DNA from: CAWAMR01 sp963783095
Lineage (GTDB): Bacteria; Planctomycetota; Planctomycetia; Gemmatales; Gemmataceae
Length of the DNA stretch: 64,000 nucleotides
NCBI GenBank assembly: GCA_963783095.1
Contig: CAWAMR010000002.1
Span: 744,001-808,000, forward strand
Direction: 5' to 3'
Positions 38,090-46,445 of this stretch are shown piece after piece. The translations under genes were made by a program, and so were the position numbers. The notes beneath the pieces are model-generated. The model did no database searches and had not been told where the DNA came from. It saw only the letters and a program-made list of their open reading frames with translations. Position 1 is the first letter of the stretch; each line of letters starts with the position of its first letter.

Positions 38090-40003
38090 TCAATCGCCCA
38101 GGTCCAATGGTTTGCCTACCATTTCTTTCCACAGTTTCTTCTGAGCGTCGGTCAGAAAGGCCTCGATTCGTTGCTCTTGTTCCTTCCGGGCCTTCCTCAA
38201 TTTGGGCTGAATCTCCTCGGGCTTGCCGCCTTGTTGAGCCTCTTTCAACAGCAACTGGAGCTTTTTTGGGAACTCCTGCATGATCTCAAAATACTGTTGG
38301 CTTTGCTTGGGGGTAATTTCCAACTTCGTCATGATCTCCAGGTGGCCCAGCGCGAACAGCCCTTCGCGCTGGAGTATCAATTGCAGTAGCCGGGTGTATT
38401 GTTCTTCGTTCAAGGCCCCCTCAAGGAACGCGGTCAGGTTATCCTGGACTTTCTCGACGTAGGCGCGGAGTGCTTTCTCCCGTTCGTCCGGTGGCTTGTC
38501 GCCGATCCTCTGGAAGGTCTGTTTCGCGTTTTGAATCGTGCCCTGAAGCCGTTTTTGGAGCTTGCGCTTTTGCTCGTCGGATAGCTTCAATTCTTCCTGA
38601 ACTTTGGGGTGGAAAACCAGCGACGATGACCCAAGGGCCTGCATAATCTGGTGATCTACCGGATCGGATCGCTCCAGCGGCGGCATATCCGGTGCGTCCG
38701 CCGACACTTTGTCGGGACCAACCGGCTCGCCGAGGATGCCGAATCGAACTCCACACGACATATCGATGCGGTGTCCTCCCGGGAGCAACGCCACCTCGTT
38801 GTCGTCTTTGCCACGTGCTGAATTAAACTTTAGCTTTTCCTTGCCGATGGCGGATAGGACCAGCCGGGTCATGCGATTTTCTTCCATCTCGATGAAGCCG
38901 TGCCATTTCAGCTTGATTTCGTGCATGTCGCCTGGACCCGCATTTGCCATCTTTTCGTCGATAAAGACTTCAGACTCACCCTCGACGTGCAATAAACTCG
39001 GACCCTTGCCGGTGCCGACTCTCGTGGCCCCGAAATCGCACTTTTTCAATTGGCCGCTGTTGCCGATATTGTCCAAGGGCTGTACGTCCAACACACCCAT
39101 ATAAGCTTGCTTCACCCATTGCCTCGTGAGTTCGAGCGGGAGAGTGACACGGCCTGGGCCCGAATTGGCGAGAGTTTTGGCCAGCTTTTCCTGAGTCTGG
39201 ACGGCGATATTAAAGCGGTCCTCAATGTAGTTTTCCTGACGTAGAGTGTCAGCGACGGGCCGGCCGGCTTTGTCGAGTGCCCGACCGATCAACTGGACTC
39301 CAACCGTACCCTTGCGCAGTGGTGGCTCAGCGGGACAATGTTTCCCATCGGGATGCCGGTCGAGGACCGGCAAGTCCTTGCCGCTGTCCGCAACATCGCC
39401 CCGCTTTTGGCTTGGAAACTTCTGGTACACTTCCGCTGCCACCGCTCTCTTCGCGTCGGGATACCTGGCGAAGCGCGACTTGGCGTGGTCGAGAAAGGCG
39501 AGGACGCTCTTGTCGTCGTCGAACATCAGAGTCCAATTGAGAACCTTGCCTGAGGAGTTGACGACACAGATTCCTTGGGGCGCGGGTTTGGAACGCTCGA
39601 TCTCCCGGTATAGCAAACCTTCTTCGTCGTTGGGTGGTCGATTGACGAGACCGGCTTTGAGGGCCACGGGAATAAAGTCGGCATTGATGCGCGCGATCAC
39701 CTGCGGATTGGAAAAGACCGCCTCACGGGCGGCACCGGCGAACACTCAGCAGCGCGCGTCATCGACCGGGCGGTCAATGAATATCCAGAGTAAGACAGGT
39801 TTCTTCTTCGCGCAGGACTCTTTGAGCCCTTCGAGCAGGCAGCTTTTCCAGGCGATCTCGCGCCAGGCGACCTTGGCCACCTTCAACGCTTCGATTTCGG
39901 CCTTCAAGGCTGCAAGAGTCACCGGCTTCTTTTCGGAAATCGGTTGTGCCCAGGCACCACCAGCGAACAGCATGGAACACGCGACCACCATCACAATACG
40001 CAT
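38090..40003 (-). CDS. Thioredoxin-fold secreted protein, candidate selenoprotein (in-frame TGA = Sec86)
   Basis: A frame of 637 residues from ATG 40003 (GGAAAA upstream) to 38090, interrupted only by one TGA at 39746-39748. A signal peptide (MRIVMVVACSMLFAGGAWA) precedes a thioredoxin-like domain: KKKPVLLWIFIDRPVDDARC, then the TGA, then VFAGAAREAVFSNPQVIARI and NADFIPVALKAG. The TGA directly follows Cys85, at the redox position of the fold. A stem-loop (GCCGCC, loop CGTGA, GGCGGT) begins 12 bases after the TGA, with a G near the start of its loop, as in bacterial SECIS elements. The C-terminal half has helical LTxxQ/Spy-like repeats (SDEQKRKLQKRL, LNEEQYTRLLQL, LTDAQKKLW). A nonsense mutation or base error is the alternative. 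No sel gene lies in the window. Confidence 0.7.
39717..39732 (-). promoter_or_regulatory. SECIS-like stem-loop downstream of the in-frame TGA
   Basis: In the mRNA sense the stem GCCGCC pairs with GGCGGT (five Watson-Crick pairs and one G-U) around the loop CGTGA. The loop starts 18 bases after the TGA at 39748-39746. Spacing, stem length and the early G of the loop fit the general bacterial SECIS pattern. Confidence 0.5.
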
Positions 40004-40394
40004 GATTTGTTTTCCTTTTCCGAATGAGTGCCTCTCGTCGGCGAGCCACGCAGCCGTTATTCTGTTCGCGGTCAACAGACCTTGGAAGAGATTCAAACCG
40101 GCAGGTTCAACTCTGCTGGTCAGGTGGAAGACTACCGCCTGAAAACCTTCCAGGTCAACTAAAAAGAATAGGGGCAGGCGCATTTATCATCCTTGATCCC
40201 TTTTCTTATCCCACAGTGCCGACCTACGCGCTTCGTCCCGAACTGGGTAAGATGGATTTTGATACGATGCAATTCGACTTCAAGAACGAATCTACCGGCA
40301 CCAGGCAAAGCATTGCCGCATTGCAGAGTCTACGGTGCTGATTGAATGATGTTGTGAGGAACCCTTCGATGAACCATGATATTAGGAATCAACC

Positions 40395-41138
40395 ATGCCA
40401 CTCCACGATCACTTCCATCCGCCTTTGACCCACCATTACGAGTGGGAGAATTTCCACGGCGATTGGATCACCATGATCGTGCAACGCCTCAATACAGTTC
40501 ACTTGACGGATACTTATCTCGCCAAAGGTCGGTCGCATCGAGGTGCTGAAGTAGAGGTCGATGTCGCGACACTGGAACACTTGGCCTCCAACGGCAGACC
40601 TCTGGGAGCAACTGATCGAGGAAATGGTTCAGTGGCTGTTGCTGTGCAAACCTATTCCCCTCCGCAACCTGCTATTACAGGTTCGGTCGATATTGCTGCG
40701 GAAGATGTTTTCGAGGTTCAAGTGTATTCGGAAGAATTGAAACTGGTTGCCGCCATCGAGTTGGTGAGTCCGGCAAACAAGGATCGTCCGGTGAAACGCC
40801 GAGTCTTTGCTACCAAGGTTGCCAGTTATCTGTCGCGGGGTGTGTCGGTCGTGGTAGTGGATACCGTAACATCCCGGCAAGCAAACTTACATGCGGAATT
40901 AGTTGAACTGTTGCAGATGCCCGAGCCGTTTCGGTGGGCCTCGCCGACCCATTTATCCGCCATCGCCTATCGAATGATTCAATTGGAAAGGCAAACTCAA
41001 TTGGAAATCTGGCCGTATGTGTTGAATCTTGGCGCGGAACTTCCGACGCTCCCACTCTGGCTCGCCGCCGATGTCGCGGTGCCTCTGGAACTGGAACATA
41101 CTTACGCAGCGACCTGCGCTGGTTTGAAGATTCGCTGA
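40395..41138 (+). CDS. DUF4058 family protein
   Basis: A 247-residue protein of DUF4058, frequent in planctomycetes and cyanobacteria. The start MPLHDHFHPP and HYEWENFHGDWITMIVQRLN are typical, as are AIELVSPANKDRPVKRRVFA and the C-terminal LPTLPLWLAADVAVPLELEH. No catalytic function is known for the family; its middle part resembles Uma2-like nuclease folds. A decayed C-terminal copy of another member is at 56592. The upstream gap 40004-40394 holds no feature I can support. Confidence 0.85.
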   Translation: MPLHDHFHPPLTHHYEWENFHGDWITMIVQRLNTVHLTDTYLAKGRSHRGAEVEVDVATLEHLASNGRPLGATDRGNGSVAVAVQTYSPPQPAITGSVDIAAEDVFEVQVYSEELKLVAAIELVSPANKDRPVKRRVFATKVASYLSRGVSVVVVDTVTSRQANLHAELVELLQMPEPFRWASPTHLSAIAYRMIQLERQTQLEIWPYVLNLGAELPTLPLWLAADVAVPLELEHTYAATCAGLKIR

Positions 41139-41169
41139 AAGGGAAATGGGCGAGTCCGATCGCCGTCTC

Positions 41170-41394
41170 TTATCGTTTGGATCGAGGAACGGTGTCTCCC
41201 GATGTGCCGCGCGCCAGTTTCTCTGCTTCTTCCTCGGTCGCGATCCCGGTGCGGATCAGCACATGGTAGCCGGGGCGTTCACGTTCCATCACGTCCCATT
41301 CGGATTGTTCACACACGGCATTCGCGCCAGGGATTTTTCCTGAGACGGTCATCCGGTAGACGACCCATGAATTGCTGGTGGTTGCTTGCTGCAT
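41170..41394 (-). CDS. Small conserved planctomycete protein
   Basis: A 74-residue protein starting at ATG 41394, directly after CAGGGAGAGCAG, a good ribosome site; longer starts have none. It reads MQQATTSNSWVVYRMTVSGK, then IPGANAVCEQSEWDVMERER and PGYHVLIRTGIATEEEAEKL. I recall similar small proteins from Gemmata-type genomes, without function. It converges with the DUF4058 gene and is divergent from the ATPase gene. Confidence 0.7.
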   Translation of the reverse strand: MQQATTSNSWVVYRMTVSGKIPGANAVCEQSEWDVMERERPGYHVLIRTGIATEEEAEKLARGTSGDTVPRSKR

Positions 41395-41545
41395 CTGCTC
41401 TCCCTGACCATTTTGATTGAGCGTAAGGATCAGTATATCAGATTCAGGCTCTCTCCACCATGAGCAATCTTGCCGTATCTCGGATTGGTATGAAAGCTGC
41501 CCATCTTGCGTTTTAACGTGCCGTTCCGTCAGATAGGATAAAGAG

Positions 41546-42619
41546 ATGTTTACCAGCATCACGATCAAGAACTTTCGTTGTTTCACCTCGCTGGAACTCG
41601 CCCAGCTCGGACGAGTCAATCTGATTTCGGGGAAAAACAACACCGGCAAGACCGCCGTTTTGGAAGCGATTCAGATTCATAATCGCCCCAACGATTGTGC
41701 TCACGCACTCTCGGTGTCGAAGTTTCGCGGCATCGTCGAATCTCAGACCAATTCCGCCGAAGTTGGCGGATGGTATTTTTGTCGCAGAGAGGGACTTTCA
41801 AATGGATTTGAAATATCGAGTTCCGATGAAGCAACTATCAACCGCACACTTACTGCATGGCTGCTCGATTCGGAGACAACTCGTCAGCGATTTCCGGATG
41901 TTGACCGGGAATTAAGGGATCGTTTTCGCCCTGATGTTGCTGCATCGCCTTACCCCCGATTGGTTCTTCAGTACGAAGAGACGAATCAAATCCCACGGCA
42001 TTCCTTCGGGACATGGGCGAATGGGCTTGGCATGCTATCGGTCAGTTCCCGAATTGACTGGAACCAACCGAGCATTTTCATCGGTTCCATGCCCGCTTCG
42101 ACTGAACAAGACCTGCGTCTCTTTGGTGAACTGGAAGCATCCAAGCGCCAGGAGGAGATTCTTCCCGCCCTTCGGATCGTCGAACCCCGATTGCAAAGAT
42201 TATCCCTGGTTCCATTCTGCGGTGAGACGGTCATCCACGGCGATATCGGCTTGCCCCGTCTGGTTCCCATCAACATGATGGGTGAAGGGATGCGCCGACT
42301 ACTCTCATTGCTGCTGGCTATCGCCAATGCGAAGAATGGGGTGGTTCTGATCGATGAAATCGAAAACGGGTTCCATCATTCGGTTCAGAAACTGGTTTGG
42401 CACGCGATCGCCGTCGCAGCACGCCAAAATAACGTCCAGGTCTTCGCCACCACACACAGTTATGAGTGCATCCAGGCCGCACACGACGCCTTTTCCGAAG
42501 GCGAGCAGTACGATCTTCGTTTATTCAGGCTGGAACGAACCGACTCGGACATTCGGTCGGTGAACTACAAGCAAAACACGCTGGAAACTTCGCTTGAGAT
42601 GAATCTGGAGGTTCGTTGA
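41546..42619 (+). CDS. OLD-like AAA/ABC-type ATPase
   Basis: A 357-residue ATPase of the AAA_21/OLD type. Walker A is SGKNNTGKT (residues 28-36), the ABC-like signature region is GEGMRRLLSLLLA, Walker B is VVLIDEIENGFHH with D270/E271, and FATTHSYE provides the switch His. The gene lacks the C-terminal TOPRIM nuclease domain of single-chain OLD proteins; that role appears to fall to the next gene, which overlaps by one base (TGATG at 42617-42621). Such split ATPase/TOPRIM pairs include anti-phage systems (PARIS, some OLD classes), so a defence role is plausible but unproven. Confidence 0.85.
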   Translation: MFTSITIKNFRCFTSLELAQLGRVNLISGKNNTGKTAVLEAIQIHNRPNDCAHALSVSKFRGIVESQTNSAEVGGWYFCRREGLSNGFEISSSDEATINRTLTAWLLDSETTRQRFPDVDRELRDRFRPDVAASPYPRLVLQYEETNQIPRHSFGTWANGLGMLSVSSRIDWNQPSIFIGSMPASTEQDLRLFGELEASKRQEEILPALRIVEPRLQRLSLVPFCGETVIHGDIGLPRLVPINMMGEGMRRLLSLLLAIANAKNGVVLIDEIENGFHHSVQKLVWHAIAVAARQNNVQVFATTHSYECIQAAHDAFSEGEQYDLRLFRLERTDSDIRSVNYKQNTLETSLEMNLEVR

Positions 42620-43227
42620 TGCCGGCTCCCGCCCTGTCCATTACCCAACCGAAACTCATTCTCGGAGAAGGTATTGATGAGGTTCGTTTCTTCAAAGCGC
42701 TGTTGGCCCATCTGGGCATCGTGGATATTCAAGTTACGGACTACGGTGGCAAGACGAAGTTATCCGACTTTCTCCAAACTCTTCCAGCGGTGCCTGGCTT
42801 TACCCAACTACGGTCCCTGATGGTGACAAGAGATGCCGATGCAAGTTACGCCGCTGCTTATCAAAGTGTCTGCGACGGGTTGAAAAATGCGGGATTTCCA
42901 GATCCATCGATCAGTCCTGTTCCGATTGGCTTCCCAGCGATTCACATTTACATCATGCCGGACAATCAGAATGCCGGGATGTTGGAAGACCTTTGTCTCG
43001 CCTCGGTTCATTCTGATCCCGCGATTTCATGTGTGGAAGCTTATTTTCAGTGTGTTCAGCAAGCCGCAGGTCGAAATCCGACTCCTTTGGCAAAGGCTCG
43101 CCTTCATGCCTGGCTGGCTTCCCAAACCGATCCCGATCGACGCCTGGGAGAAGCAGCAGAGAAAGGCTATTGGCCCTGGATGGTTCAGGCGTTTCAGCCG
43201 CTTATTCGATTGATTCAAAGTTTGTAG
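42619..43227 (+). CDS. DUF3226 (TOPRIM-like) partner protein
   Basis: A 202-residue protein starting at ATG 42619, translationally coupled to the ATPase. It matches DUF3226: LILGEGIDEVRFFKALL gives the TOPRIM Glu (E17), and LMVTRDADASYAAAY gives the DxD pair (D72, D74). The C-terminal half (PDNQNAGMLEDLCL, AYFQCVQQAAGRNPTPLAKA) is typical of the family. TOPRIM proteins of this kind are metal-dependent nucleases or nucleases-to-be activated by their ATPase partner. Confidence 0.85.
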   Translation: MPAPALSITQPKLILGEGIDEVRFFKALLAHLGIVDIQVTDYGGKTKLSDFLQTLPAVPGFTQLRSLMVTRDADASYAAAYQSVCDGLKNAGFPDPSISPVPIGFPAIHIYIMPDNQNAGMLEDLCLASVHSDPAISCVEAYFQCVQQAAGRNPTPLAKARLHAWLASQTDPDRRLGEAAEKGYWPWMVQAFQPLIRLIQSL

Positions 43228-43242
43228 GCACGCAACAAGGCT

Positions 43243-44202
43243 TCACTTCCTGCGCCACACCCTTGCTTCCTCCATCCCCAGTTCCTTTAACTTCGCCCGG
43301 ATCGCTTCCATGAATCGGCCGGCATCGACCGGGTAGCCTGCCGTCGGTTTGATCCCCGGCACGCGCTGTGCCCACCAGCGATTGAACTGGACCATGCAAA
43401 CTTCCCGCACATACTTGCTCACCATCGAAGCGACGGCTACCGTCATGTGCGCACCATCTGCGCGCGGCTCAAAACAAAGATCGATTTGCCGCTCCAGTCC
43501 CAGTATCCGATACCGGCACTCCTCAGCGCCTTCTCGCAAGGCATGAACCCAGCCATCCGGAAATGCCTGTTGCAACATGGGGCCGTAGAAATTCCGACCA
43601 CCCAGTTTATCCACCGCGAAAATCAGTGGATCGCCACCAGGTAGGTGTCGCGCTTTTCGACAAAACGCGATCACACCTTCCGCCAGAATCACCGATTTGA
43701 GATGATGCTCGTCCAAGAGCGCATTGAATCTCGGCGCAGGCACGAGCAGCGAATATACCGGCCCCAAAGTGACTTTTTGCGAAAGGAACGCCTCGGTCAG
43801 GCGCGCTGCCATCCGGGTGAGTTCATCCGGATTCGATCGCAGCGGTATCGGCTGCGCTGGTTCAAACCATTCTTCTTCGCCAAGATCATCCCATGAATTG
43901 CCAATCAAAATCTGCTTCAGGAAATGCTCGAGCGATTGCGATGATTCTAACACATTCGAGGCCAATACGCTCAGTACGCCCTGTTCCAGCTTCCGCAGGC
44001 CGTTCGCCCCGTCGTGAACCCGTTTGGAATCGTCGATGAGGAGCCTGCCGTCGGGTTTCTCATGCGCCCGACGGATCACGCCTGCGAGGCGTTCCCACAG
44101 GCTCAGATCCTGCTCCGCAACATGCACGGTGACAGCGGTTTGCAGCAAAGGGCCGAGATTGGGGCCGTAACCTGCTTCATCGAGTCCTATCAACCAGGGC
44201 AT
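43243..44202 (-). CDS. RNase HII-like protein
   Basis: A 319-residue protein beginning MPWLIGLDEAGYGPNLGPLL, which parallels the DEAGRGP signature of RNase HII (D8, E9). Further acidic segments are LLIDDSKRVHD, FAVDKLGGRNFYGPM and VAVASMVSKYVREVCM, the last matching the end of the HII catalytic core. It is longer than standard RnhB, with an insertion of about 80 residues, and I know similar proteins from planctomycetes. RNA removal from RNA-DNA hybrids is the likely activity. A TTG at 44214 is an alternative start. Confidence 0.7.
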   Translation of the reverse strand: MPWLIGLDEAGYGPNLGPLLQTAVTVHVAEQDLSLWERLAGVIRRAHEKPDGRLLIDDSKRVHDGANGLRKLEQGVLSVLASNVLESSQSLEHFLKQILIGNSWDDLGEEEWFEPAQPIPLRSNPDELTRMAARLTEAFLSQKVTLGPVYSLLVPAPRFNALLDEHHLKSVILAEGVIAFCRKARHLPGGDPLIFAVDKLGGRNFYGPMLQQAFPDGWVHALREGAEECRYRILGLERQIDLCFEPRADGAHMTVAVASMVSKYVREVCMVQFNRWWAQRVPGIKPTAGYPVDAGRFMEAIRAKLKELGMEEARVWRRK

Positions 44203-44285
44203 GGATTTTCCCAAATCGGTTGCGGCAATTCATGCCAAAGCGTATCCTATCTCCACGATACCATCAGCATATCGGAGTTGCCGTC

Positions 44286-44630
44286 ATGATGACCGACAAT
44301 ATCTTTCTGAAGATCATCAATAAACAAATCCCCGCGAAAATCGTCTACGAAGATGATCTTTGCCTGGCCTTTCACGACATCAACCCGCAAGCGCCGGTGC
44401 ATGTCATTATCATCCCCAAGAAAGTGATCCGGACGCACGCCGACCTGACCGATGACGATAAGGCCGTTCTTGGCCACATTCATTTGATCGCTGTAAAATT
44501 AGCGGATCAACTCGGCCTGAGCGAGGGCTACAGGCTCCTCGTCAACTGTAAAGAACGTGCTGGGCAAACGGTGCCCCATCTGCATTTCCATTTGCTGGGC
44601 GGACGAAACTTAGGCTGGCCGCCGGGGTAA
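44286..44630 (+). CDS. HIT family (HinT-like) nucleotide hydrolase
   Basis: A 114-residue histidine-triad protein: IFLKIINKQIPAKIVYEDD, FHDINPQAPVHVIIIPKK, and the catalytic triad HLHFHLLGGR near the C-terminus. HinT-type enzymes cleave AMP-amino bonds. Two ATGs (44286 and 44289) are possible; CGGAG stands 9 to 12 bases upstream. It is divergent from the RNase HII-like gene. Confidence 0.93.
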   Translation: MMTDNIFLKIINKQIPAKIVYEDDLCLAFHDINPQAPVHVIIIPKKVIRTHADLTDDDKAVLGHIHLIAVKLADQLGLSEGYRLLVNCKERAGQTVPHLHFHLLGGRNLGWPPG

Positions 44631-44725
44631 AACTGAAATGCCACCCGTCCGGCGGCGAACTAACCTATAACGAATCGCGCAATGACTTACCCCTCGTTTT
44701 CATGTCTGCAAACAAGGAGCGTGGT

Positions 44726-46369
44726 ATGAAGCTGGATCGAAAAACCCTTCCTGTATGGCTGGTAGGGCTGAGCGCTGCGGCGATTTTGGCCGTCATCTTC
44801 TCCGCGCCTCCTCACACAGCGGATTTGTGCGCTGCGGACAACAGTTCCGCCGATCTGGTCAAGGACGTTCTCGATCGGGTTCCTTCCGATGCGGGTTTCT
44901 TTGCGCATGGTCGGGCCGGCGACCTCTGGAACACACCGGTCGTGAAGGAGATGCGCAAAACGATCGGAGCGGAAGGCGAGAAAGCCCTCAAGGGATTTGA
45001 GAAACAAATGGGTCTTCTTGCGGAAACGGTCGAAACAGTTACTTTCTATTATCCGCAAATGCCGCAAGGCGACCGCGACGTGAAAACCTTCGTGGTGGTC
45101 GTCATCACCAACAGACCTTATGACCGCACCCGGATCTTGAACTACTTGTGGGCCAAGGATGCAAAGGAAAAAGACAACACCATCCAGCTGCAAGATGATT
45201 TCGTGCTGCACTTTACCAACGATCGCACTTTCGCGGTGCTGCACAAAAGTCTTGTCGAAAAATACAACCGGGGTGCGATCAAGGATCGCAAAGACGGGCC
45301 AATCTCCAAGGCGTTGAAACTCGCTACCGAAAAGCATACTGCTGTCGCCGGACTTAATTTGAGCGCAATACCCAGTGAGATCTTTACCGACCTGGATTTG
45401 GTGCCGCAAATTCGTCCGTTCTCGCCGTTGTACCGATCGACCGCCGTCACGCTCATCGCCGATCTGAACAAAAACCTCACTCTCGAAGCCAGGCTCGCCT
45501 GCGAGAATGCCAGCGCAGCCACGGATGCGGAACGAAGCATGAAGCTGTTGGTGAAAGTGGCTGAGGAAGGGCTCGATCGGCTGCTCAAGGACCAGAATGC
45601 CCTCAAAGAGATCGGTCTTTTGTTGCCGGTTGTGAAGGAAGTTGAAATGGGCCTCAAGGGTATCAAGATCTCGAAGAACGATACCGAGACAACAGCGGTC
45701 TTTAACTTGAAGGCCGACATGCCGGTCGGTGAAATAATCAAGTCAACCGTAGACAAAATTCGTGCAAACGCAGCGCGCGCAGAGGCGACCAACAACCTCA
45801 GGCAAATTGCCCTGGCGATGCTCAACTATGAAAGCACTTACCGAGGTTATCCACCGGGGGCCATTTGCGACAAAAAGGGCAAGCCGCTGTTGAGTTGGCG
45901 CGTCGCTCTTTTGCCCTACCTCGACCAGAATGCCCTCTACAAACAGTTCAAACTCGATGAACCCTGGGACAGCGAAAACAACATCAAATTGGCGAAAACA
46001 GCGGTCAAAGTCTTTATGGTTCCCGGCGTCACCAAACCGGGAGAAACCAACTATCGCATATTTACCGGCGGCGGCGCGGGATTCGACATGGTCCAACAGA
46101 CCCGGATTCAAGACATCACCGACGGAACCTCGGCCACCTTGATGATATTTGAGTCTGCTGAAGGAGTGCCTTGGTCCAAACCGGATGAAGTTGCCTTCGA
46201 CGCGGAGAAGGATGTCAAGAAACTGTTTCTGTGGCGAAACGACAGGACCAATGTCGCACTGTGCGATGGTTCGGTCCGATCGATCGGCAAGAAGATGTCG
46301 GAGAAGAATTGGAAAATCTTCATCCAGAAGGCCGATGGGGGTATTCTTGGCTTCGACGAATTTGAATAG
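44726..46369 (+). CDS. DUF1559-type exported protein, copy 1
   Basis: A 547-residue protein with AAGGAG before ATG 44726. A signal anchor (LPVWLVGLSAAAILAVIFS) is followed by a large planctomycete-specific region with SDAGFFAHGRAGDLW, and by a C-terminal DUF1559-like module: NNLRQIALAMLNYESTYRGY, PPGAICDKKGKPLLSWRVAL, LLPYLDQNALYKQFKLDEPW and DRTNVALCDGSVRSIG. DUF1559 proteins are a planctomycete hallmark, thought to be exported pseudopilin-like proteins. The usual N-terminal pilin methylation site is not visible here. A paralogue follows directly. Confidence 0.9.
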   Translation: MKLDRKTLPVWLVGLSAAAILAVIFSAPPHTADLCAADNSSADLVKDVLDRVPSDAGFFAHGRAGDLWNTPVVKEMRKTIGAEGEKALKGFEKQMGLLAETVETVTFYYPQMPQGDRDVKTFVVVVITNRPYDRTRILNYLWAKDAKEKDNTIQLQDDFVLHFTNDRTFAVLHKSLVEKYNRGAIKDRKDGPISKALKLATEKHTAVAGLNLSAIPSEIFTDLDLVPQIRPFSPLYRSTAVTLIADLNKNLTLEARLACENASAATDAERSMKLLVKVAEEGLDRLLKDQNALKEIGLLLPVVKEVEMGLKGIKISKNDTETTAVFNLKADMPVGEIIKSTVDKIRANAARAEATNNLRQIALAMLNYESTYRGYPPGAICDKKGKPLLSWRVALLPYLDQNALYKQFKLDEPWDSENNIKLAKTAVKVFMVPGVTKPGETNYRIFTGGGAGFDMVQQTRIQDITDGTSATLMIFESAEGVPWSKPDEVAFDAEKDVKKLFLWRNDRTNVALCDGSVRSIGKKMSEKNWKIFIQKADGGILGFDEFE

Positions 46370-46392
46370 CAAGTTACCAGTGTTCAGTGTTC

Positions 46393-46430
46393 AGTGTTCA
46401 GTAAATACCCCAATGTCCTTACTGAACACT
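46393..46430. repeat. 12-bp perfect hairpin between the DUF1559 paralogues
   Basis: AGTGTTCAGTAA (46393-46404) pairs perfectly with TTACTGAACACT (46419-46430) around a 14-base loop. Just upstream the unit GTGTTCA is repeated three times. There is no T-run, so it is not a classical terminator. Confidence 0.7.
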
Positions 46431-46445
46431 ATTTAGGAGTTTCTT

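Noticed and set aside
40004..40394. 105-codon plus-strand ORF between the candidate selenoprotein and DUF4058
   Set aside because: No ribosome site, unusual composition and overlap with the signal peptide region of the opposite gene; not supported.
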